Source: Patescibacteria group bacterium (GTDB taxonomy: Bacteria > Patescibacteriota > WWE3 > 0-14-0-20-40-13). From it: 49,283 nt of DNA. Positions 1-6,093 of the stretch are shown in pieces (within the stretch, counting starts at the first letter, position 1; each line of letters starts with the position of its first letter). Both the position numbers and the translations under genes were made by a program. The notes beneath the pieces were generated by a model. That model was not told where the DNA came from. It was given only the letters and a program-made list of their open reading frames with translations, and ran no database searches. Location: NCBI GenBank assembly GCA_018896215.1, contig JAHINB010000016.1, forward strand, positions 1-49,283, written 5' to 3'.

Positions 1-230
1 ATCGTGCCTTACTATTTCCTATTCTATCTCTTACCTATAATGAACATAGCCCCAGCGTTTCCCCGCCCGCATCGCCTAACGGCTCAGCTTTGGCGGGCAC
101 GGCACTTCGCCATCGTGCCTTACTATTTCCTATTCTATCTCTTACCTATAATGAACATAGCCCCAGCGTTTCCCCGCCCGCATCGCCTAACGGCTCAGCT
201 TTGGCGGGCACGGCACTTCGCCATCGTGCC
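1..230. repeat. Two-copy tandem repeat, 111-bp unit
   Basis: A 111-bp unit at 1-111 is repeated exactly at 112-222, and the first 8 bases of a third copy follow at 223-230. Each unit has an AT-rich half containing a TATAAT hexamer (36-41 and 147-152) and a GC-rich half with self-complementary GCCCGC/GCGGGC arms. Because 111 is divisible by three, the array keeps open frames with a repeated 37-residue block. That coding potential looks accidental. The array runs off the left edge, so its true copy number is unknown. Confidence 0.95.
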
Positions 231-288
231 AATAAACAAGTTTGTTTCTACGAAATAAATTGGGTTTTTGCCATTCTATCAAAAATTC

Positions 289-317
289 TTGGATTTAACG
301 AGACTATACAGTATAAT
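289..317 (+). promoter_or_regulatory. Promoter of the tRNA region
   Basis: TTGGAT at 289-294 and a perfect TATAAT at 312-317 are separated by 17 bp, a sigma70-type layout. Transcription would start near 324, about 20 nt before the tRNA-like sequence at 344. Confidence 0.7.
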
Positions 318-343
318 CCCCGCAGCGCCTTTCTAGTTTTTAT

Positions 344-387
344 GGGACATTAGCTCAGTTGGTTAGAGCGCTTATCTTGCATTTCAT
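344..387 (+). pseudogene. 5' half of a tRNA-Ala(TGC), truncated
   Basis: The sequence has an acceptor 5' strand (GGGACAT), a D-arm and an anticodon 5' stem with a CT-TGC-AT loop, which would read alanine codons. It stops being tRNA-like immediately after the loop: the next bases do not pair with the 5' stem, and there is no T-arm or acceptor 3' strand. It shares 27 identical bases (D-arm through start of anticodon loop) with the intact tRNA-Ile that begins 6 nt later. It is best read as a tRNA gene that lost its 3' half. A functional tRNA-Ala(TGC) must be elsewhere if this one is dead. Confidence 0.65.
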
Positions 388-392
388 TTTTT

Positions 393-469
393 GGGCTCGT
401 AGCTCAGTTGGTTAGAGCGCTTATCTGATAAGTAAGAGGCCGAAGGTCCGAGTCCTTCCGAGCCCACCA
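393..469 (+). tRNA. tRNA-Ile (GAT)
   Basis: This is a complete 77-nt cloverleaf. Acceptor arms GGGCTCG (393-399) and CGAGCCC (459-465) pair perfectly. The anticodon stem CTTAT/GTAAG closes loop CT-GAT-AA, giving anticodon GAT (isoleucine). A T-arm is present and CCA is encoded at 467-469. It follows the truncated tRNA-Ala by 6 nt and probably shares the promoter at 289-317. Confidence 0.95.
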
Positions 470-483
470 AAAAATTAAATGTA

Positions 484-507
484 GACTTGGGGGTGTAACC
501 CCAAGTC
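484..507 (+). other. Strong hairpin downstream of tRNA-Ile
   Basis: The arms gacttgggg (484-492) and ccccaagtc (499-507) form a perfect 9-bp stem with a 6-nt loop, 14 nt after the tRNA. No U-tract follows, so it is not a classic intrinsic terminator. It may protect or help process the tRNA 3' end. The rest of 508-571 shows nothing recognisable. Confidence 0.5.
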
Positions 508-571
508 ACTAAGGAAAATATTACATTTATGATCTTTACAAAGTAAACCCGAATGTTGTAGAGTGTTAGTA

Positions 572-718
572 GTGGAAAAATACAATCGTAAACCAAATTC
601 TAATTGTTTGATTTGTAATAAAGCTGTTTACAGAAGACCATTTGAGATAACATTAAACAAGGGACATATTTTCTTATGGCAGGTCGGGATTATTGGTGGG
701 GTAGCCAAGTGGCTGTAA
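572..718 (+). pseudogene. Remnant of a zinc-finger (HNH-type?) endonuclease N-terminus
   Basis: From a GTG at 572, a short frame reads KYNRKPNSNCLICNKAVYRR and continues with PFEI and GHIF. This resembles the Cys-x2-Cys zinc-finger start of HNH or homing-endonuclease-like proteins, which normally continues with a second Cys pair and a catalytic domain. Here the similarity ends after about 35 residues and the frame runs into tRNA-Ser before stopping at 716-718. The family assignment is from memory of the motif and is tentative; the truncation is clear if the assignment holds. It is one of several end-clipped genes in the window. Confidence 0.4.
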
Positions 719-783
719 GGCGTTGGTCTTGAAAACCAATTGGGAGCAATCTCACGTGGGTTCGAATCCCACCCCCACCGCCA
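695..783 (+). tRNA. tRNA-Ser (TGA)
   Basis: This is an 89-nt class II tRNA. Acceptor arms GGTGGGG (695-701) and CCCCACC (773-779) pair. The anticodon stem TTGGT/ACCAA closes loop CT-TGA-AA, giving anticodon TGA (serine). A long variable arm precedes the T-arm (GTGGG-TTCGAAT-CCCAC). CCA is encoded at 781-783. The long variable arm confirms the serine family. Confidence 0.95.
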
Positions 784-995
784 GTTGGTAAAAGAAGCGT
801 TTGGCTCGCCCTCTGCGAGGGCTCGCCAGCCGATTTTAAGCGCAAATTGGAATTTTTTATCTTTGCCCCGCTACTGCGGGTCTGGCAAAAGCGTGCTTCC
901 CTTATTTTTAATTTGATTGATTCCATTTTATTTGTTATCATATTTATGAAGGGTTAGATACGCACCCATACTAATACTATCATACTTAGGAAACT
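784..995. other. Intergenic region before the restriction-modification genes
   Basis: No gene is seen. The first 120 bp are GC-richer than the surroundings and hold two small hairpins: CCCTC-TGC-GAGGG near 805-820 and CCCGC-TACT-GCGGG near 868-882. The last 80 bp are AT-rich and lead into the controller gene, with an AGGA motif at 988-991 just before the ATG at 996. Confidence 0.4.
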
Positions 996-1211
996 ATGAA
1001 AAGTCAAAATAATAGCGAAACAATTGGGGATAAGATAAAACAGCTTAGGAATAAGCAAGGTTTAACGCAGGACGAATTGGCGAGAAAATCCGATCTTCCC
1101 TACACGACACTTACCAAAATTGAAACAAATGTCATCACCAAACCCTCTATTCAAACAGTTATGAAGATTGCTAGTGGCTTGGGAACAAGCATTGACGATT
1201 TAATGAAATAA
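996..1211 (+). CDS. XRE-family helix-turn-helix regulator (controller-like)
   Basis: This 71-residue protein is almost entirely one HTH_3/XRE domain (about residues 11-69): an IKQLRNKQGLTQDELA first helix pair, then PYTTLTKIE as the recognition helix and a C-terminal MKIASGLGTSIDDLMK helix. A small XRE protein directly upstream of restriction and modification genes is the usual arrangement of a C (controller) protein, which times expression of the endonuclease relative to the methyltransferase. Only 4 bp separate it from the endonuclease, so they are probably co-transcribed. No paired C-box operator was found with certainty upstream. Confidence 0.85.
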   Translation: MKSQNNSETIGDKIKQLRNKQGLTQDELARKSDLPYTTLTKIETNVITKPSIQTVMKIASGLGTSIDDLMK

Positions 1212-1215
1212 AATT

Positions 1216-1851
1216 ATGAAAACTATCCAAGAAAAAATATTATCACTCTCGGAAAAATACTCTAAAACTCTCCGTCTAAAAATGACCGGGAGAATTAAGG
1301 AGATGGAGGCAGATGATAATTCTCATTATTTGATATATAGAGTTTTAGGTATTGCAACAGAGGAAGGAAAATTGATTGATGAATATCAAAATATGGGTCG
1401 TTTTCTCTATAAATATGCAGGTTCATTTTTAGAAGAGGCCGCTATTTTATGTTTTGAAGAAAAATTTCCTAAGACACAAAGGAAACTCCGTATACCAAAT
1501 AAGCTGGGATCAAGACCTGCAACATTTGAGATTGATTGTCTCGTGGGGAAAGAGGCATACGAAATTAAATGGAGAGACGCGACAACTGACGGCGACCATA
1601 TCACAAAAGAACACACCAGAGTAAAAAACATTAAAAACGCGGGGTATAAACCTATTCGCATAATGTTTTATTACCCTAATCGTACCCAAGCTATTCGCAT
1701 ACAAGAGACATTAAAAACTATTTATGCCGGTGTTAGCGGTGAATACTATTTTGGCAAAGGGGTCTGGGAAGTTATCAAAAAGAAAACTGGGGTTGACTTG
1801 TTATCTATTTTAGAAAAAATTGCTGACCAAAAAACCAAACCCAAAAGTTAA
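1216..1851 (+). CDS. Type II restriction endonuclease, ApaLI-like
   Basis: The 211-residue protein carries a PD-(D/E)XK nuclease core: D107 in FEID, then E116-I-K118 in EAYEIKW, followed by a conserved-looking RDATTDGDHITKEH stretch. The region and overall length resemble the ApaLI family of restriction enzymes, but the recognition site cannot be read from the sequence. It would cleave unmodified incoming DNA. It sits between the XRE controller and a DNA methyltransferase with 4- and 11-bp gaps, the classic operon order of a type II restriction-modification system. The frame is intact and the catalytic residues are present. Confidence 0.75.
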   Translation: MKTIQEKILSLSEKYSKTLRLKMTGRIKEMEADDNSHYLIYRVLGIATEEGKLIDEYQNMGRFLYKYAGSFLEEAAILCFEEKFPKTQRKLRIPNKLGSRPATFEIDCLVGKEAYEIKWRDATTDGDHITKEHTRVKNIKNAGYKPIRIMFYYPNRTQAIRIQETLKTIYAGVSGEYYFGKGVWEVIKKKTGVDLLSILEKIADQKTKPKS

Positions 1852-1862
1852 TTTCAAAAGAT

Positions 1863-3065
1863 ATGATCAAACAAGGTGATTGCAAAACTGAACTAAAGAA
1901 AATTGAGTCTAACTCGATAGACTTAATTTATCTTGACCCTCCTTTTTTCACACAGAAAAAGCAATCACAAAAAACGAGAGACAATTCTAAAGAATACACT
2001 TTTGATGATAGTTGGGAAAGTATAGAATCTTACAAAACGTATATTGAAGAAAGATTGTTTGGATGTAAGCGTGTTTTAAAAAATACTGGGAGTATATTTT
2101 TACACTGCGACAGAAGTGCATCACATCATTTAAGAATTGTCTTAGATAATGTATTCGGAGCGAATAATTTCCAGAGTGAAATTGTTTGGATATATAAACG
2201 ATGGTCAAACGCTAAAAAGGGCTTGCTAAATGCTCATCAAGTTATTTACTTTTATAGCAAAACTGCTGATTTCAAGTTCAACCATATTTTTGAAGATTAT
2301 TCTCCGACAACGAACATTGACCAGATTTTTCAGAAAAGAACGAGAGATGCGAACGGAAAGACAAAATACAAAACAAATGCGGTTGGTGGCTATGAATTGA
2401 TTCAAGATAAAAAGGGAGTTCCGCTTTCCGATGTTTGGGATATTCCATACTTAAACCCCAAGGCAAACGAACGAGTAGGTTACCCTACGCAAAAACCAAT
2501 TGTGTTATTAGAAAAAGTAATTCAACTTGTAACGGACGAGGGCGATATGGTTTTAGACCCGTTCTGTGGTAGTGGTACTACGCTAGTGGCAGCAAAATTA
2601 CTTAATAGAAAATTCATAGGTATCGATATATCAGATGACGCTGTACAACTAGCACACAAAAGGGTAAATAATCCGATACGAACAGACTCATATTTATTAA
2701 AGAATGGGAAAAGTTCATATTTGAATCAGGATCCAGAGATTTTGCAAATTTTAAAAGTAATTGATGCTACCCCTGTGCAAAGGAATAAAGGTATTGACGG
2801 CTTTCTAAGGGTTGGTAATTCAGCAAAACCAATACCAGTAAAAATCCAGCGAGATGATGAAACAATAGAAAAAGCAAAACGATTGTTATTACAGGCGACA
2901 AGTAAAAACGGATTTAAACAAAAAGTTCTAATAAAAACAAACAACACATCTGAAAGCACCTTATTTAAGGTATCAGACGATAATTTGCAGACAAGTTTAT
3001 TGATTATAGACAACTTAAAGGAATTTATAAAAAATAAAAAATCAATAATTGCTTATGGACAATAA
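1863..3065 (+). CDS. Beta-class DNA methyltransferase (N6-adenine or N4-cytosine)
   Basis: The 400-residue protein has catalytic motif IV (DPPF, residues 25-28) near the N-terminus and the AdoMet-binding motif I (LDPFCGSGTT, 231-240) near residue 235. This permuted order defines beta-class amino-methyltransferases. A YPTQKP motif (207-212) lies just before motif I. It presumably methylates the site cut by the upstream endonuclease. Residues about 265-400 form an extra C-terminal region with a KGIDGFL then PVKIQ pattern, reminiscent of a degenerate nuclease-like fold; that reading is speculative. Its last 11 bases overlap the start of the next, broken, gene. Confidence 0.88.
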   Translation: MIKQGDCKTELKKIESNSIDLIYLDPPFFTQKKQSQKTRDNSKEYTFDDSWESIESYKTYIEERLFGCKRVLKNTGSIFLHCDRSASHHLRIVLDNVFGANNFQSEIVWIYKRWSNAKKGLLNAHQVIYFYSKTADFKFNHIFEDYSPTTNIDQIFQKRTRDANGKTKYKTNAVGGYELIQDKKGVPLSDVWDIPYLNPKANERVGYPTQKPIVLLEKVIQLVTDEGDMVLDPFCGSGTTLVAAKLLNRKFIGIDISDDAVQLAHKRVNNPIRTDSYLLKNGKSSYLNQDPEILQILKVIDATPVQRNKGIDGFLRVGNSAKPIPVKIQRDDETIEKAKRLLLQATSKNGFKQKVLIKTNNTSESTLFKVSDDNLQTSLLIIDNLKEFIKNKKSIIAYGQ

Positions 3066-3658
3066 ACCTATTTTATACTCATATTTTCTAAAAACGGCAG
3101 ATGTTCTTTTGGCAGAATACAATCGTTCAAAAGAACAAAACCGGACAGCTTGATATTATTGTTTTACGAGACGATGCTCCCTCTTTACATGTAGGTTCTG
3201 ACGATATTTATCTAGCCGAAGGTGTTTTTGGCGTTATTGAAGTTAAGTCTAATTTAACTAGAGAAAAATTTGTCGAAGCGGGAGAAACATTGACAAAAGT
3301 AGTAAATTTAAAAAATAATGTCGGAGCGACAATCAGTTCTGGACCAATGCTAGATAGACCACTCAGAGCAATTTTTGCTTATGATGGTGCTACTTGGGAA
3401 ACAATTATTGATGAGATAAATAAGAAAAATTGGAAAGAAACTTTTGACCTAATCTGTATTCTAAATCGCGGAGTGTTGTTGAAGAAAGGGCGTATTTTGA
3501 ACTGGTCGACAGATCAAGAATTTATGGTCGTGAATAGTAAATCTGCGAGTCTAGGATATTTATATCTTTATCTCGTATCTTATGGCGCAAGCTTTTTGGG
3601 TCGAGGAATGATATTGAATCCCTATTTCGAACCCTTTAATAACTGGGGTGATAATTAA
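3055..3658 (+). pseudogene. DUF6602-like nuclease-fold protein, internally deleted and frameshifted
   Basis: A frame from ATG 3055 encodes a plausible N-terminus (MDNKPILYSYFLK, then ADVLLAEYNRSKE) but stops at 3151-3153. A second frame, open from 3101 to 3658, encodes from about NKTGQLDIIVLRD onward. That includes QLDII and VIEVKS, a D...ExK-type nuclease-fold pattern typical of DUF6602 proteins, which are common in defence islands. Families of this type normally have about 50-60 residues between AEYNR and the QLDI segment. The gene therefore seems to have lost its middle with a frameshift near 3130-3145. If a protein is made from 3101 it would be 185 residues and lack the N-terminal helix. 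The family call is from motif memory. Confidence 0.6.
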
Positions 3659-3675
3659 TCGATTTTACAAAAATT

Positions 3676-4566
3676 ATGTCAAAGAAGAATAGAAAAAATA
3701 AAAAATATCAAGGACCAAAACCGCCCAAAAGACCTGAAAATTTTCATTCTTTCTCAGAGTGTATTAAATGGTTGAAAAAATCTGTTTATATCGTTGTCCG
3801 TGGGAGAAAGGTTATAGTTGATGAAAAAGAAGGAATAAATTGGATTACTTTAGGATCAGGATTCGTTGCTGCACCTAGTCGTTTTGTAACTGCCGCACAT
3901 GTCATTAATGACCCAGAAAAAGGCGAACTTGCTCAACATCAAGACGGTGATAAGTACTATCTTCTGAGACACGACGATGAAAACAACTGGCATTGTAGAA
4001 TATTTGAACCAAAACTAGACAGGGAAATATTTGTCTTTGCTGATATTGATCTTGCTCTAATTTACTTAGATAGCGAATTTTATCAAGTCGGCGACAAAAT
4101 TTTTGCCGATAGAAATGATTTTATTAGAATATCAAAAGAATTTTTACCAATTGGATCTGAAGTTGGTGTTTTGGGATATCCGCTTTGCAAATTGGAATTT
4201 CAAGAAAAAGATATAAATAAGCCATTGATAGGAAATGTTTTGCTTCGAGCTGATCAAGGGGTTGTTAATTGCCGATACCAAACATCTGAAAAAGATTTTC
4301 TATACGAATTTACTCTTGCTTTTAATCCCGGGAATAGCGGCGGTCCAATTTTTGATACAAAAACAGGAAAAGTTGTCTCTATTGTAAAGGGATATAAAGT
4401 TTTAAGAATTAATGAAAGAGAAAATGTAATTTCCGATGAAGGTGTAAAACAACTGAAAGTGTACAAAGAAAAAGCATTTATTGAGACGTTAAACGCAACC
4501 TATTCATTTGGATTTGCAACGCCAACATTTTTGGAAGTATTCAAAAAACATAATATAATTAGTTAA
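3676..4566 (+). CDS. Trypsin-like serine peptidase
   Basis: The 296-residue protein has a complete chymotrypsin-fold triad: His75 in VTAAHV, Asp in ADIDLAL (D125 is most likely) and Ser221 in NPGNSGGPIF. No signal peptide is seen. The N-terminus is instead very basic (SKKNRKNKK), so it probably acts inside the cell. No PDZ domain follows, unlike HtrA/DegP. Trypsin-like peptidases of this sort recur next to nuclease-fold genes in bacterial defence loci as proteolytically activated or activating partners. That role is inferred only from its position behind the restriction-modification genes and the DUF6602-like remnant. Confidence 0.85.
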   Translation: MSKKNRKNKKYQGPKPPKRPENFHSFSECIKWLKKSVYIVVRGRKVIVDEKEGINWITLGSGFVAAPSRFVTAAHVINDPEKGELAQHQDGDKYYLLRHDDENNWHCRIFEPKLDREIFVFADIDLALIYLDSEFYQVGDKIFADRNDFIRISKEFLPIGSEVGVLGYPLCKLEFQEKDINKPLIGNVLLRADQGVVNCRYQTSEKDFLYEFTLAFNPGNSGGPIFDTKTGKVVSIVKGYKVLRINERENVISDEGVKQLKVYKEKAFIETLNATYSFGFATPTFLEVFKKHNIIS

Positions 4567-4862
4567 GAATTTGCCGCCAAACTGGGCGAAGCCCAGAGTT
4601 CCGCTAATAGTGGAACGAAAAACTTGAAATCGTCCAATCCGAAAGGATCGCTTCTCCGCCAGAGGCGGACAGGTGCGGCGGGCGGAAGGGGGGTCTGGGG
4701 GGAATTCCGCCCGCCCTACAAATTTTGGGCGAAATCAGTTCGAATTTTTTCGAACGCACACCGCCACTAGAAAATGTTTCCCGACCTAAAGTCGGGATTA
4801 CATTTTCTTGTGCCCTGCGAAGCTTTGAGCCTGTTGAGAAGCGTAGAAGGGCAGGATCCTCC
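4567..4862. other. Non-coding island of consecutive hairpins
   Basis: About 300 bp without a credible gene hold a series of stem-loops: ctgggc/gcccag (4582-4596), gttcc/ggaac (4598-4616), tccgcc/ggcgga (4655-4669), a 10-bp stem ggcgggcgga/tccgcccgcc (4677-4715), gttcgaa/ttcgaac (4738-4755), a hairpin of about 15 bp around cccgac/gtcggg (4771-4806) and tgccct/agggca (4811-4853). Base composition is clearly GC-richer than the flanking genes. It may be a cluster of extragenic palindromes or a decayed structured RNA. The open frame across it on the minus strand has no family-like features. Confidence 0.6.
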
Positions 4863-5417
4863 CTACCCCACAAATGTTAATGAGTATAAAAAGACAACTA
4901 CAAGAGAAGCTAGATAGATTTTTATAAACCTTTTAGTTGGTTTCTCTTTTAAAATCCAAAACCAGCTGTCAACATTCTTTGTTTTAAAATGCTGGTCCAG
5001 CATCTTGTAAATACTCGACAAAAACCCCGAAAGCACAAAAGCCTGTCCAAACAAACTTGCCGAGGAGGTTAAAACATATAACACCACAACTGCCAAAATA
5101 ACTTGAAACAACGCGCTGTGTAGCGTTAATCGCGGTAGAGAGTCTGTGTGAGTTCCAACATACGCCACCATTCCCAAAAAATTCTTCTGATGAAAAAATT
5201 CTTTAACTCGAATACTAAAGTGGTGGGAAGGTTCCACCAAAAAAGCAAAAAGGTAATAATCTAAATCCAGCAGGAATGACCCCGAGATGCACCCGGCAAA
5301 TATCCAAATCATAGAAATTGGGTGAGCCTCCAAGCGCAACGCCAAAATTAAAATAAAAAGAACCAGCGCCAAAAGCAAGTTCAGAGAGTGTCTTTTAAAA
5401 AGTTGTTTCAGCAACAT
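4863..5417 (-). CDS. Multi-pass membrane protein, unknown function
   Basis: The protein has about 184 residues with several hydrophobic segments, including LLLALVLFILILALRL near the N-terminus and a C-terminal IYLASLVVVFLYSLTF. A LLDLDYY motif and a nearby SHHFS recall the Asp/His pattern of the YdjM/DUF457 membrane hydrolases, but the match is weak. I chose the ATG at 5417 rather than the upstream one at 5432 because a TATACA -10 element lies 6 nt before 5417 and would overlap the upstream start. It is transcribed toward the hairpin island. Confidence 0.6.
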   Translation of the reverse strand: MLLKQLFKRHSLNLLLALVLFILILALRLEAHPISMIWIFAGCISGSFLLDLDYYLFAFLVEPSHHFSIRVKEFFHQKNFLGMVAYVGTHTDSLPRLTLHSALFQVILAVVVLYVLTSSASLFGQAFVLSGFLSSIYKMLDQHFKTKNVDSWFWILKEKPTKRFIKIYLASLVVVFLYSLTFVG

Positions 5418-5423
5418 AACAAT

Positions 5424-5429
5424 TGTATA
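5424..5429 (-). promoter_or_regulatory. -10 element for the membrane protein at 5417
   Basis: On the minus strand TATACA (followed by AT) ends 6 nt before the ATG at 5417. This would start transcription at or next to the start codon and give a leaderless mRNA. Confidence 0.45.
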
Positions 5430-5494
5430 CATCTAAGCTACTTTGCTAACCCTACGGGTTGCAAACTAGCATAAGATAAATATATGATATATGA

Positions 5495-5746
5495 ATGGAC
5501 TCCCTTAAACAAATACTTTCTAACCGACCGGCAAACAAAATGTCCTACTCCAAGCACGAATTTCAGGATTTTGGCTATAGAATGGCGCAACAGCTAAACG
5601 ACTTTGCTCACAAGTCGCTTTACATTAAACTTGCCAAAACAGTTAATCGCAACAAATTGCTCGACGCTTTGGAATTTGTTAAAGCATCTCGCGCCAAAGT
5701 TCCCGCCCGTCTTTTTATGTGGAAGCTCAAAAGCCTCAAAGATTAA
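5495..5746 (+). CDS. Small conserved-looking protein, unknown function
   Basis: This 83-residue, soluble, basic protein ends KSLKD. It has amphipathic helices and no recognised domain. A -10-like TATGAT at 5483-5488 lies 6 nt before the ATG, matching the leaderless pattern seen across the window. It converges on, and overlaps by 11 bp, the DUF4870-like gene on the other strand. I cannot assign a function. Confidence 0.6.
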   Translation: MDSLKQILSNRPANKMSYSKHEFQDFGYRMAQQLNDFAHKSLYIKLAKTVNRNKLLDALEFVKASRAKVPARLFMWKLKSLKD

Positions 5747-6029
5747 GCTTTTCTGCCAAATCGGCAACTATCGGCAAGCGGTATTTCTCACCTTGCAAGG
5801 CTTTGATAAACCCAGCAACGGCTAATAAAAATACCCCAAAAGCTACCAACCACCCAATTAAAGGAACCCAGGTTAAAAAGCTGGCTACAAAAAGAACTAA
5901 CCCTTGTTTGGCGTGGAATTTTACAAATTCATCGTCTTTTTTAAGAATTAAAAAGACCAGCGACAAAACCCAAAAATAACATAACGCCCCGTAAAGATGG
6001 CTTTGATTTTTGTTCTTGGTTTTTTCCAT
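5736..6029 (-). CDS. Small DUF4870/Tic20-like membrane protein
   Basis: The 97-residue protein has three hydrophobic segments. The pattern LCYFWVLSLVFLILKKDDEF, then FVKFHAKQG and a WVPLIGW turn is typical of the DUF4870 family of small membrane proteins of unknown role. Unlike many neighbours, it has a strong Shine-Dalgarno sequence (GGAGGTGAT) shortly before its start, so it is translated from a leadered message. Its 3' end overlaps the convergent small gene by 11 bp. Confidence 0.75.
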   Translation of the reverse strand: MEKTKNKNQSHLYGALCYFWVLSLVFLILKKDDEFVKFHAKQGLVLFVASFLTWVPLIGWLVAFGVFLLAVAGFIKALQGEKYRLPIVADLAEKLNL

Positions 6030-6093
6030 TACTCATCACCTCCAGATAAATATCATTTTATCACAAAAAAACCCTTACAATGGGGTGGAGATT

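Noticed and set aside
4-353. Open frames across the tandem repeat
   Set aside because: They exist because 111 is a multiple of three. The sequence is repetitive, has no ribosome-binding site or family-like pattern, and the other frame overlaps the tRNA promoter.
4604-4873. 89-codon frame on the minus strand in the hairpin island
   Set aside because: It is composed of hairpin arms, has biased Pro/Arg/Gly content and lacks any recognisable start signal.
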